This document shows, piece after piece, positions 40,686 through 47,782 of a DNA stretch of 64,000 nucleotides. The stretch covers positions 75,525 through 139,524 of the forward strand of contig CABUPH010000004.1 of assembly GCA_902493375.1 (NCBI GenBank), read 5' to 3'. The translations under genes were made by a program, and so were the position numbers. The stretch comes from an uncultured Collinsella sp. (GTDB lineage: Bacteria > Actinomycetota > Coriobacteriia > Coriobacteriales > Coriobacteriaceae). The notes under the pieces were generated by a model, which worked only from the letters and a program-made list of their open reading frames with translations, had not been told where the DNA came from and ran no database searches. Numbering within the stretch: position 1 is the first letter of the stretch; every line of letters begins with the position of its first letter.

Positions 40686-41579
40686 CTAGCACACCCCCTT
40701 GCACCTGATGGTGCCGGTGATTCCGCGCTCGCGCAGCGCTGCGGCGAGCTGCTCCATCTGCGAGCGCGTGGCGGACGGTATCTCGACCGTCCACGCGCAG
40801 GACAGCTCGGGGCGCGCCGCGACGGCGGGTTCCGCCTGGCGCCTCGGCGCTGGACGCGGCGCGGGCTTGGACTCGACCGCCTCGCGCATGGCGGCGATGC
40901 TGGCGTCCTCCTCGTCGGCGGCGCGGGCGGCGTTGAGCGCCGAGCCGAGGTCAAGCGTGCGGAACAGCTCGCGCTCGGCGACCTCGTAGTGGGCCATGGA
41001 GCCGCGCTGCGCCTTGAGCGTGTCCCAGTCGCGGGCGACGGCGGAGACCTTCTCCTCGAGCGCCTTCTTCGCCTTGACCTCGCCGAAGGACTTGTTGAGC
41101 CACTTGTCGTCGTGCAGGCGCTCGTAGGGCACGACCGGCGCGAGGAGCTCCGCGAACTCCCTGTAGTGGGCCTCGAGTGCGGCCCTCGCGCCCGCCCTGC
41201 GCCTCTCCTCCGCCTCGTCGAGCTGCGCCTTGATGCCGTCCGACGCTCCGTCGATGATGGACGTGATCTCCTTGCAGCGCTTCTCGAAGGCGGCGAGCGG
41301 CTTGTTGTACTCGCGCTTCACGGCCTTTCGGCGCTCCTCTATCTCGGACTTGAGCCCGTTGAGGTAGGAGCGGTCGTTCTTGGCCTCCTTGATCTTGTCG
41401 GCCTTGGTGAGGTCGTAGGTCGCGCCCTTGTAGAGATCGACGGTCTTGCGCACGCGCTTCTCGAGGGCGTCGAAGTTCGCCTCGATTGACGAGGGCGCGT
41501 AGGTCACGATGAGCGACGACGCCTCCTGCTCCTCGATGACCTCAGCCACGACCTCCTCGGCCTTACTCTCCCCTGCCAT
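40686..41579 (-). CDS. DUF1351 protein (recombination-associated)
   Basis: The 297-aa protein has a central long coiled coil (ADKIKEAKNDRSYLNGLKSE, IEERRKAVKREYNKPLAAFE) typical of DUF1351 proteins found next to single-strand annealing genes. The C-terminus has an additional alpha/beta segment (ATRSQMEQLAAALRERGI). ATG at 41579. Confidence 0.82.
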   Translation of the reverse strand: MAGESKAEEVVAEVIEEQEASSLIVTYAPSSIEANFDALEKRVRKTVDLYKGATYDLTKADKIKEAKNDRSYLNGLKSEIEERRKAVKREYNKPLAAFEKRCKEITSIIDGASDGIKAQLDEAEERRRAGARAALEAHYREFAELLAPVVPYERLHDDKWLNKSFGEVKAKKALEEKVSAVARDWDTLKAQRGSMAHYEVAERELFRTLDLGSALNAARAADEEDASIAAMREAVESKPAPRPAPRRQAEPAVAARPELSCAWTVEIPSATRSQMEQLAAALRERGITGTIRCKGVC

Positions 41580-41800
41580 TACCTGATCTCCTCGTTGAGC
41601 ATGTCGTTGTATTTCCTCTCGGTTATCGCCTCGTCGATGACCGCCGCGTGCCCGACAATCCACTTGGACAGTCTCTCGCGCGCGTCCATGAACCTGTCGA
41701 ATGCCTCGTCGGACTTGGTAATGCCATAGATGGTGAACATCGCCTGCTCCTCCGTGGCGAGCTCGGCCAGCTCGGCGAGCATCCCCTTGTAGTCCGCCAT
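41579..41800 (-). CDS. Small helical hypothetical protein
   Basis: A 73-aa helical protein (MADYKGMLAELAELATEEQA). The ATG at 41800 overlaps the upstream stop and GAGGTGA lies ahead of it. Function unknown. Confidence 0.6.
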   Translation of the reverse strand: MADYKGMLAELAELATEEQAMFTIYGITKSDEAFDRFMDARERLSKWIVGHAAVIDEAITERKYNDMLNEEIR

Positions 41801-42012
41801 CACTCGGTCACCTCCCCGTCGTGGCTAACGAACAGGATCTGGGGCTGCTTGCTCTGGATGGACAGCCAGACCTCCTCGCCGCTCTTGCGGATGGCCTCGA
41901 ACGCCGCGCTGTCCTCGGTGTCGACCTCGAACTGCAGGACGGCGACGCCGCCCTTGACGGTGGCCTGCTTGAACTTGGCCTCGATCTCCACCGGTATGTT
42001 TGTGCTCTCCAT
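41800..42012 (-). CDS. Small hypothetical protein
   Basis: A 70-aa beta-rich protein (IPVEIEAKFKQATVKGGVAV, EVWLSIQSKQPQILF). Its shape resembles small recombination or replication accessories. Function unknown. Confidence 0.6.
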   Translation of the reverse strand: MESTNIPVEIEAKFKQATVKGGVAVLQFEVDTEDSAAFEAIRKSGEEVWLSIQSKQPQILFVSHDGEVTE

Positions 42013-42014
42013 TG

Positions 42015-42383
42015 CTATTCCTCCCTGTCTGCGCCCGCGAGCATCGCCGCGAACGTCTCCAACGTCATGGTCACGAACTGCTCGCCGGGGATGGCGGTCC
42101 CGCGGCGCTTCCAGACGACCACGCCGTAGTCGGCCCCGCGGTTCCTCCGCTCGGTCTCAGCCTCGCGCAGCCACTTGGGCAGCTCGTGCTTCCCCGCGTA
42201 GTCCTTGCACTCGATTGCGATGCCGCGCCCGGCCACCGACACGCCGCGGATGTCGCCCGTGTCCCTCGAGCCGGTCTTGACCTGCCTGTCGATGTCGGCC
42301 CCGAGCCTCCCGGCGAGGTAGTCGGCGACCAGGCGCTCGAACCTCGTGCCCGCGTCCTTCGCGGTCCTCCTGCTCCTACTCAT
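42015..42383 (-). CDS. Holliday-junction-resolvase-like PD-(D/E)XK nuclease
   Basis: A 122-aa nuclease fold: FERLVADYLAGRLGADIDRQ, then GDIRG, then IAIECKDYAGKHELPKWLRE, giving the D ... E-x-K active-site triad. A QADYGVVVWK-type strand and basic motif follow. It probably resolves branched phage DNA before packaging. Confidence 0.78.
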   Translation of the reverse strand: MSRSRRTAKDAGTRFERLVADYLAGRLGADIDRQVKTGSRDTGDIRGVSVAGRGIAIECKDYAGKHELPKWLREAETERRNRGADYGVVVWKRRGTAIPGEQFVTMTLETFAAMLAGADREE

Positions 42384-42714
42384 CGACGAACCCGTCGCTC
42401 TTGGAGCGGTGCTTGTTGAATGCGTGCCTCAGGCGCGGGTAGCGCGCCTCCATGATGCGGGCGAGGCTCGGCGCGAGACCGTTCTTCACGCCGACTTGCA
42501 GCTCGTTGCGCACCATGTGGATGAGGTAGTTGATCGATACGTAGCCCTTGCGGTTGAGGCGGGTGGCCTGCTCGACCATGAAGTCCCACGCCCGCGGGTG
42601 CTCGCCTATCCATGTGCGCGCCTCGGCCATATCCTGCTCGCCATCCGCGCCGAGGCCGAATATCTCGAGCTGGCTGCTCATCGGCTTCTGGCGGTATCTC
42701 TCGTCGTTACGCAT
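42376..42714 (-). CDS. Hypothetical early protein
   Basis: A 112-aa protein with RAWDFMVEQATRLNRKGYVS then INYLIHMVRNELQVGVKNGL, a pattern repeatedly seen in small phage early proteins with a winged-helix-like fold. The ATG at 42714 overlaps the upstream gene. Confidence 0.6.
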   Translation of the reverse strand: MRNDERYRQKPMSSQLEIFGLGADGEQDMAEARTWIGEHPRAWDFMVEQATRLNRKGYVSINYLIHMVRNELQVGVKNGLAPSLARIMEARYPRLRHAFNKHRSKSDGFVDE

Positions 42715-42988
42715 TGACGGCCCCCGCAACGCATGCGGCCTTGGCGGCCTGGACCGCGCCGTCCATCGTCGGGAGGACGAAGACGGTCAGGATCGCCGCG
42801 AACAGGACCGCGGCGGCGATGAAGCCGACCATGGCCCCCGCCCTGAACGCATCGGAGTCGAGCTGCTCGCGAACGGTCGGTCGGTATGGCTTGGGTGCTA
42901 TGATGGTCTGTGCCTCATGTCTGGGGCTGTTTCGGCGAGTGCTCACAAGTTGGTAGCTGGGGGCGCTCGCTTCTTTGTATGTGTGCAT
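42707..42988 (-). CDS. Membrane-anchored hypothetical protein
   Basis: A 93-aa protein with a polar N-terminus and a C-terminal transmembrane helix (AMVGFIAAAVLFAAILTVFV). ATG at 42988. Function unknown. Confidence 0.55.
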   Translation of the reverse strand: MHTYKEASAPSYQLVSTRRNSPRHEAQTIIAPKPYRPTVREQLDSDAFRAGAMVGFIAAAVLFAAILTVFVLPTMDGAVQAAKAACVAGAVNA

Positions 42989-43044
42989 CTTGTGTTCCCT
43001 TCTGATGTTTCCGCAGGTCAGGGCTAGGGTGCTTTTTAGGGTCT

Positions 43045-43398
43045 TTATTTTTGGGACTTTTTCGCGCGGCTCTTGGCGCTGTAGCACCTCTGCCGCTCAC
43101 GGTCGTTCCGCTTGGACCTCGCAGCCTCCTCGCGCATCGCGCTGGCCTGCTCCCTGAGGTCTGCCACGTGGCCCTCCTTCGTGCACTCCGCGCACCAGCC
43201 GTTCGCCTTATTCAGCGGCTTGAATGTCATGCGCCCGCACTTGGGGCACATCCAGCGCTGCCGGAGCGATATGCCGCACTTCCTCGCCTGGAGCTTCACG
43301 GCCTCGGTAGTCCTCCCGAGCGCCTTGGCTATCTCCTTGGCGCCGTCGCCGGCGTGCTCCCTCAGGTACCGGATCTCACGTGTCGACCATGGCCTCAC
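43045..43398 (-). CDS. HTH plus zinc-ribbon DNA-binding protein
   Basis: A 117-aa protein with a Myb/SANT-like HTH (PWSTREIRYLREHAGDGAKE, IAKALGRTTEAVKLQARKCG) followed by a zinc ribbon (MCPKCGRMTF ... GWCAEC) and a basic coiled-coil tail. The GTG start at 43398 overlaps the upstream TGA; an ATG at 43428 lacks a ribosome site. It may regulate the early operon. Confidence 0.65.
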   Translation of the reverse strand: MRPWSTREIRYLREHAGDGAKEIAKALGRTTEAVKLQARKCGISLRQRWMCPKCGRMTFKPLNKANGWCAECTKEGHVADLREQASAMREEAARSKRNDRERQRCYSAKSRAKKSQK

Positions 43399-43520
43399 TG
43401 TCTCTTGCTCCCCTCCTTCCTCTCCCATTCCCGGTACACCGCCCGAAGCGTCGAGCACATGGTGTCGAGCGCTATCTCGCGCGGGGTCTTGGGCTTCTCC
43501 TCGTGTTCTTTGGCGTCCAT
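43395..43520 (-). CDS. Tiny hypothetical protein
   Basis: A 41-aa protein with KPKTPREIALDTMCSTLRAV then YREWERKEGSKRQ, helical. Its ATG at 43520 immediately follows the stop of the HTH gene, and its TGA overlaps the next GTG. Confidence 0.5.
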   Translation of the reverse strand: MDAKEHEEKPKTPREIALDTMCSTLRAVYREWERKEGSKRQ

Positions 43521-43727
43521 TTAGGACACCGTCCGGTTATCGGTAAGACCGAGTAGGTAGTCAGCCGAACACTTAAACAGGCGAGTCATCGCCACCAGTT
43601 TCGAGCCGGGGATCTCTCCTCCATTCTCATAACTGGCGACAGTAGCTCGACTCTTGAGGCCGATCTTCTCTGCCAGGTCCTCTTGACTGAGACCAATGCG
43701 GACACGTTCGCTAGCAATGGGATTCAT
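43521..43727 (-). CDS. XRE-type HTH protein, first gene of the early operon (Cro-like)
   Basis: A 68-aa HTH protein: RVRIGLSQEDLAEKIGLKSR then ATVASYENGGEIPGSKLVAM. It faces the plus-strand repressor across the operators, the position of Cro. ATG at 43727 is preceded by GGAGGTGCAA; the longer frame upstream runs into operator 1. It probably binds the same TTCAC-N5-GTGAA sites. Confidence 0.82.
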   Translation of the reverse strand: MNPIASERVRIGLSQEDLAEKIGLKSRATVASYENGGEIPGSKLVAMTRLFKCSADYLLGLTDNRTVS

Positions 43728-43739
43728 TTGCACCTCCAT

Positions 43740-43819
43740 TTCACTATTTGTGAACTTCACAATACGTGAATATAGATTAGTGCCCAGCTGTTTGCAAGCA
43801 TGATTTCACTATTTGTAAA
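43740..43819. promoter_or_regulatory. Three operator sites of the lysis-lysogeny switch
   Basis: Palindromes TTCAC-N5-GTGAA at 43740-43754 and 43756-43770, and a third, TTCAC-N5-GTAAA, at 43805-43819. Two flank the early promoter's downstream side and one overlaps the repressor promoter -35. Confidence 0.8.
43769..43797 (-). promoter_or_regulatory. Early promoter (minus strand)
   Basis: -35 TTGCAA (43797-43792) and -10 TATATT (43774-43769) with exactly 17 bp between. The -10 touches operator 2, so repressor binding should block it. It would drive the early operon that runs to 31741. Confidence 0.75.
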
Positions 43820-43833
43820 TCTTTTTGTACAAT
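43805..43833 (+). promoter_or_regulatory. Repressor promoter (plus strand)
   Basis: -10 TACAAT at 43828-43833 and a weak -35 TTCACT at 43805-43810, 17 bp apart, the latter inside operator 3. This allows autoregulation of the repressor. Confidence 0.6.
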
Positions 43834-43862
43834 ATGCTCACGCTTAGAAACAGGAGGTAACC

Positions 43863-44078
43863 GTGGGCATGAAGTTTCGCCTCAAAGAAACGAGGCTCAA
43901 ATACAAGAAGAAGCAGCCAGAGGTTGCCAGCGCACTCGGCATCGGCGTACCCATGTACTCGATGATTGAAAACGGGCAGCGCGAGATAAATGGAACGAAG
44001 CTTGTGAAGCTCGCCAGATTCTATGGGTGCTCTGTCGATGAGTTGCTTGGGACTGGTTCGTGGGACGAGGGGGAATGA
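43863..44078 (+). CDS. XRE-type HTH repressor (CI-like)
   Basis: A 71-aa HTH-only protein: RLKETRLKYKKKQPEVASAL then GIGVPMYSMIENGQREINGT. It is expressed with the gene at 44082 away from the lytic genes, so is the likely lysogeny repressor. It has no C-terminal cleavage/dimerisation domain, so induction must differ from lambda. The GTG at 43863 follows AGGAGGTAACC; ATG at 43869 is an alternative. Confidence 0.8.
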   Translation: MGMKFRLKETRLKYKKKQPEVASALGIGVPMYSMIENGQREINGTKLVKLARFYGCSVDELLGTGSWDEGE

Positions 44079-44081
44079 CCT

Positions 44082-44978
44082 ATGGGTCTGTTCGGTGACA
44101 TTGCGAGAGCCGCCGCTAACGCCGCTCTCAGCACGGCGAAAGATATGATAGGGGACGCTGCTGCCGCTAAGATTGGCCAGCAGGTTGGCGTTGGCAAGTC
44201 CATATCGTTTCGCGGTGAGTGTGAGCGACCCGTATACGTCTATTACGGCGAGCCGTTGAGGAAGATTCGTAAAGGTGATGTGTTCGATGCCGAGGTCGTG
44301 ACGAAGCCAATGCGGCTGAGAAGCGAGCTCACGGGTGGCGTATGGGACACCACGGACGACGGCTTCGCGCTCGCATACAAAGGAAAGGTGTTTGGGGCAG
44401 CGTCGGCTCTCGGAAACACGTTCAAGGACATTACGGAGCTCGGATACAGGATCACTGTGTCGTGCAGAATGACGGGATGGTACGCCAAGGGAATCCCGAC
44501 CGTCGTCATGATGATCGACGAGCCCGAGGAGATATTCGCGTGGCTCGATGCCTGTAAGGGCCTTGGACGCGACGTCAGCTTCGAGGAAAGGCATTCCCCC
44601 GAATGCGAGTCGGCCGCCTTATCGGAGCGCACCAGGCTTGAACTGTCGAAGGCGTGCGGGCGAGAACTGCCGGTGGGCGTGGACGGAGACTGCGTCTACA
44701 TCGAGGATGACAAGTGGACCGGCATGAGAAAAAGCGGGGTATTTCCGGTCGAGGTCTACACGGAGCTGATCCCGACTCCTCGCGGGTCAACGGCGAAACC
44801 GCATGTCGCCGTCTTTGTGGATGGGGCGATGGCGGCCGATGTCAGCGCGAGGTGCGTGCACTACAAGACCCTCGCCGAGCATGCCGGCGAACGCCCCTAT
44901 TTCGCCTGCTGCCAAAAGCGAGAAGGTCACGACGGCTTTCCCATATGGAGGGTGACCGTTGTCTATCTCGGAAGATAA
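44082..44978 (+). CDS. Unknown protein co-expressed with the repressor
   Basis: A 298-aa protein: an amphipathic Ala-rich N-terminal helix (FGDIARAAANAALSTAKDMI) followed by two beta-rich halves, each with a short substrate-site-like loop (RPVYVYYGEPLRKIRKGDVF; DGDCVYIEDDKWTGM). The repeated layout suggests two related domains. It starts 3 nt after the repressor stop with a GAGGGG ribosome site. Being transcribed in the lysogen, it could act in immunity, superinfection exclusion or host benefit; no function is recognised. Confidence 0.6.
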   Translation: MGLFGDIARAAANAALSTAKDMIGDAAAAKIGQQVGVGKSISFRGECERPVYVYYGEPLRKIRKGDVFDAEVVTKPMRLRSELTGGVWDTTDDGFALAYKGKVFGAASALGNTFKDITELGYRITVSCRMTGWYAKGIPTVVMMIDEPEEIFAWLDACKGLGRDVSFEERHSPECESAALSERTRLELSKACGRELPVGVDGDCVYIEDDKWTGMRKSGVFPVEVYTELIPTPRGSTAKPHVAVFVDGAMAADVSARCVHYKTLAEHAGERPYFACCQKREGHDGFPIWRVTVVYLGR

Positions 44979-44982
44979 AAGA

Positions 44983-45022
44983 GCCCCGTCGGCTAAAGCG
45001 GTACCAGCGCTGCCGACGGGGC
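44983..45022 (+). terminator. Strong stem-loop after the lysogeny genes
   Basis: An 11-bp GC stem (44983-44993 with 45012-45022) with an inner AGCG/CGCT pairing. There is no T-run on the plus strand, but TCTTTT follows on the minus strand. It probably limits read-through between the repressor unit and the integrase. Confidence 0.55.
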
Positions 45023-45077
45023 ATCTAACCAGTGCACCCATGCAAACTCAACTTGAAGGAAGGGTGACATATCTATT

Positions 45078-46538
45078 ATGCCAAAGAGGGCAGTGATATA
45101 CGCGAGATTCTCGTGTAACAGGCAGCGCGAGGCCTCAATCGAGGACCAGCTGCGCGTCTGCCGCGAGTGGTGCGCGCGCGAGGGCTACGAGGTCGCGGCT
45201 GAGTACTGCGACCGCGCCGTGTCGGGGCGCACCGACGACCGCCCCGAGTTCCAGCGGATGATAGCCAACGCCGGCGAGAGCGAGATCGTCCTCGTCTACA
45301 TGATGGACCGCTTCAGCCGCGGCGAGTACGACGCGCCGATATACAAGCGCGAGCTCGCCATGCGCGGCGTCAAGCTGGTCTCGGCCCTCGAGCAGATACC
45401 CGACAGCCCGGAGGGCATCATCTACGAGAAGCTGCTCGAGGGGCTCGCCGCCTGCGAGTCGAGGAAGACCGCCATCAGGACCAAGCGCGGAATGGAGGGC
45501 AACGCCCTCAAGTGCAAGACCAACGGCGTGCGCATCTTCGGATACCGCAGGAACGGGGACGACGAGTACGAGGTCGACGAGGCGCAGGCTGCGTGGGTGC
45601 GCGAGGCCTTCGCGCTGAGGCTCAAGCGCATGTCCATGAACGCGATAGCGCGCGAGTTCGCGCGGCGCGGCCTCAGGACGCGCAAGGGCAACCCGTGCGG
45701 CCAGGCGATGGTGCAGCAGATGCTGCGCGACCGCAGGTACACGGGCAGGTACGAGTGGGGAGGCATCGTCCGCGAGGGCGGGATGCCGGCGATAGTGGAC
45801 GAGGTGACGTTCATGGAGGTCCAGGGAATCAAGTGCCGCAAGCAGCGCTCGAGCGAGAACTGGGGCGACTTCGCCCTCGCGGGAGCGGCGCTGTGCGCGG
45901 AATGCGGCAGGAACCTGCAGGGCGTGAGCGGCAGGGGCAGGCACAACGTCAAGTACGAGTACTACAGCTGCCCGGGGTCGTGCGTCCGCAACATCAGGCG
46001 CGAGGAGCTCGAGGGCTCCATAGCCTCGGCGCTGCGCGGGCTGCTCGGCGACCGCGGCGAGGCGCTGCAGATAGCCAACATGGTAGCGGAGCGTGCGGAC
46101 ACGGCCGAGGTGCGGGCTCGCCGCAGGCAGGCCGAGGACTCGCTCAGGGCCGCGGAGAGGGGCCTGAGGAACATCCTCAACGCCATCGAGCAGGGCGTGA
46201 TAGCGCCGGGCGTGAACGAGCGCATAGCCGAGCTCGAGGAGCAGCAGGCGCGCGCGAGGTACGACCTCGAGGCCATCACGGACGAGCGGATAGACCCGGA
46301 GCGCTTCGCCGACTTCCTGCAGTGCGGGACGGCGCTCGACGACGCGACGCTGCTGAAGGCGTTCGTGTGGCAGGCTGTCGTCTCGGAGGACGAGATACTG
46401 GTCACGCTGAACTACGACAAAAAGGGCGAACCCGCCAGATTGGACATCCAGCGGGTTCGAGCAAAATTGGAATGGTGCCCCATGTTGGATTCGAACCAAC
46501 GGCCTTCTGCTCCGGAGGCAGACGCTCTAATCCCCTGA
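45078..46538 (+). CDS. int: Large serine integrase
   Basis: Site-specific recombinase for integration and excision. In 486 aa, the N-terminal resolvase domain has YARFSCNRQREASIEDQ with catalytic Ser12, and RAVSGRTDDRPEFQRM. The recombinase domain spans ~160-260 and a zinc ribbon (CAECGRNLQG ... YSCPGSCVRN) lies near 275-305. A coiled coil covers ~345-405 and a beta tail follows. The last 18 residues (MLDSNQRPSAPEADALIP) are encoded by the antisense strand of the host tRNA, because the att core lies within the gene's 3' end. In the free phage the ending would be 24 different residues. Confidence 0.93.
   Translation: MPKRAVIYARFSCNRQREASIEDQLRVCREWCAREGYEVAAEYCDRAVSGRTDDRPEFQRMIANAGESEIVLVYMMDRFSRGEYDAPIYKRELAMRGVKLVSALEQIPDSPEGIIYEKLLEGLAACESRKTAIRTKRGMEGNALKCKTNGVRIFGYRRNGDDEYEVDEAQAAWVREAFALRLKRMSMNAIAREFARRGLRTRKGNPCGQAMVQQMLRDRRYTGRYEWGGIVREGGMPAIVDEVTFMEVQGIKCRKQRSSENWGDFALAGAALCAECGRNLQGVSGRGRHNVKYEYYSCPGSCVRNIRREELEGSIASALRGLLGDRGEALQIANMVAERADTAEVRARRRQAEDSLRAAERGLRNILNAIEQGVIAPGVNERIAELEEQQARARYDLEAITDERIDPERFADFLQCGTALDDATLLKAFVWQAVVSEDEILVTLNYDKKGEPARLDIQRVRAKLEWCPMLDSNQRPSAPEADALIP
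46472..46481. other. attR: attR core (3' end of tRNA-Arg)
   Basis: ATGGTGCCCC, identical to 9280-9289. It includes the CCA end of tRNA-Arg plus acceptor bases, so integration keeps the tRNA intact. Confidence 0.8.
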
Positions 46539-46549
46539 GCTAATAGGGC
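46473..46549 (-). tRNA. tRNA-Arg (anticodon CCG)
   Basis: A 77-nt cloverleaf: acceptor GCCCTAT pairs with ATGGGGC (one G-T), D-arm GCTC/GAGC, anticodon loop CTCCGGA, T-arm GTTGG-TTCGAAT-CCAAC, encoded CCA. The final ten bases are the prophage att core. Confidence 0.95.
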
Positions 46550-46560
46550 CAACGTTTGGT

Positions 46561-46590
46561 ATTATACCCAAGTGCACCACGGGCTATCAA
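46561..46590 (-). promoter_or_regulatory. Promoter of tRNA-Arg(CCG)
   Basis: On the minus strand -35 TTGATA (46590-46585), 18-bp spacer, -10 TATAAT (46566-46561), about 12 nt before the tRNA 5' end. Confidence 0.7.
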
Positions 46591-46680
46591 AATAAAAGAA
46601 AAAGCTTTGCAATTCCGAGGAAGACGCGGTGCAACGGCCCGCTTTAGAAGGCAAAAGCGAGTCAGATAGTATAAACTCTC

Positions 46681-46743
46681 ATGCACCATATATACACGGC
46701 TCGCGATGCGGGCCGTTTTTGCAAGGATTATCCATCGAGGTGA
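46681..46743 (+). CDS. Possible leader peptide upstream of aroF
   Basis: A 20-codon ORF, MHHIYTARDAGRFCKDYPSR, ends in TGA 10 nt before the aroF ATG. It contains two Tyr and one Phe, the end products of this pathway. It begins about 10 nt after a TATAAA box, so may be nearly leaderless. The terminator hairpin lies inside it. Confidence 0.35.
   Translation: MHHIYTARDAGRFCKDYPSR
46697..46720 (+). terminator. Terminator-like hairpin upstream of aroF (possible attenuator)
   Basis: CGGCTCGC-GAT-GCGGGCCG followed by TTTTT, on the plus strand between the promoter region and aroF. Termination here would control the whole aro operon. Confidence 0.55.
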
Positions 46744-46753
46744 GAGGCACACC

Positions 46754-47779
46754 ATGATTGCAATTTTAAAGCAGAGCGCCAGCGACGAGGCCGTCGGCCA
46801 TATCGTCAGCTGGATTGAGAAAAAGGGCCTGAAGACCGATGTCTCGCGCGGCGAGAATGAGACGATTATCGGCCTGGTGGGCGATACGACCAAGATCGAC
46901 CCGTTCCTGCTCGAGTCCATGGATGTCGTCGAGCGCGTGCAGCGCGTCTCCGAGCCGTTCAAGCGCGCCAACCGCAAGTTCCACCCCGAGGACTCCGTCA
47001 TCGACTGCGGCCACGGCGTCAAGATCGGCGGCGACCAGTTCCAGGTCATCGCCGGTCCCTGCTCCGTCGAGGGCGAGAACCTCATCCGCATCGCCCGCCG
47101 CGTGAAGGCCGCCGGCGCCACGATGCTGCGCGGCGGTGCTTACAAGCCCCGCACCTCCCCCTACGCCTACCAGGGTATGGGCCCCGCCGGCCTCGACCTG
47201 CTGTGCGAGGCGTCTGCCGAGCTCGACATGCCGATCGTCACCGAGATCATGGACCCGCGCGACGTGCAGGTCTTCTTGGACAAGAAGATCGACGTCATGC
47301 AGATCGGCGCCCGCAATGCCCAGAACTTCCCCCTGCTCAAGGAGGTCGGCAAGACCCAGACCCCGATTCTGCTCAAGCGCGGTATGTCCGGCACGATCGA
47401 CGAGCTGCTTATGGCCGCCGAGTACATCATGAGCGAGGGCAACGACAACGTCATCCTGTGCGAGCGCGGCATCCGCACTTTCGAGACCCGCACCCGCAAC
47501 ACCTTCGACCTCAACGCCGTGCCGGTGCTGCACCACCTGTCGCACCTGCCCGTCGTCGCCGACCCCAGCCACGCCACCGGCTACACCCGCTACGTCGAGC
47601 CCATGGCGCTCGCCGCGACCGCCTGCGGTGCCAACGGCCTGGAGATCGAGGTCCACGACGAGCCGAGCCGCGCCTGGTCCGACGGCGCCCAGGCCCTCAC
47701 CCCCGATCAGTTCGACGACACCATGCGCCGCATCCGAGCCATCCGCGAGGTTGTCTGCCAAGAGACCGTTCAGGAGTAG
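46754..47779 (+). CDS. aroF: 3-deoxy-7-phosphoheptulonate (DAHP) synthase
   Basis: First step of the shikimate pathway: condenses PEP and erythrose 4-phosphate. The 341-aa protein is type I-beta, with an N-terminal ferredoxin-like regulatory domain (~1-70) then the TIM barrel with VIAGPCSVEGENL, GGAYKPRTSPYAYQG and VADPSHATGYTRY. The N-terminal domain is the usual site of feedback control in this class. ATG at 46754 has GAGG upstream. First gene of an eight-gene operon. Confidence 0.95.
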   Translation: MIAILKQSASDEAVGHIVSWIEKKGLKTDVSRGENETIIGLVGDTTKIDPFLLESMDVVERVQRVSEPFKRANRKFHPEDSVIDCGHGVKIGGDQFQVIAGPCSVEGENLIRIARRVKAAGATMLRGGAYKPRTSPYAYQGMGPAGLDLLCEASAELDMPIVTEIMDPRDVQVFLDKKIDVMQIGARNAQNFPLLKEVGKTQTPILLKRGMSGTIDELLMAAEYIMSEGNDNVILCERGIRTFETRTRNTFDLNAVPVLHHLSHLPVVADPSHATGYTRYVEPMALAATACGANGLEIEVHDEPSRAWSDGAQALTPDQFDDTMRRIRAIREVVCQETVQE

Positions 47780-47782
47780 GCC

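Larger units (their letters stand above)
9280..46481. mobile_element. Complete temperate siphovirus-type prophage (~37.2 kb) carrying a DGR
   Basis: Bounded by a 10-bp direct repeat at 9280-9289 and 46472-46481, the latter forming the 3' end of tRNA-Arg. It contains a full set of modules: serine integrase, repressor/operator switch, replication and recombination, terminase, portal, capsid, head-tail connectors, tail, baseplate, DGR and lysis. No gene appears broken, so it looks inducible. The long non-contractile tail is inferred from tape measure, Dit and Tal with no sheath gene. Confidence 0.93.

Noticed and set aside
46473..46538. Reading the integrase ending LDSNQRPSAPEADALIP as a native domain
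   Set aside because: It is the antisense translation of tRNA-Arg, a consequence of integration, and carries no conserved integrase function.
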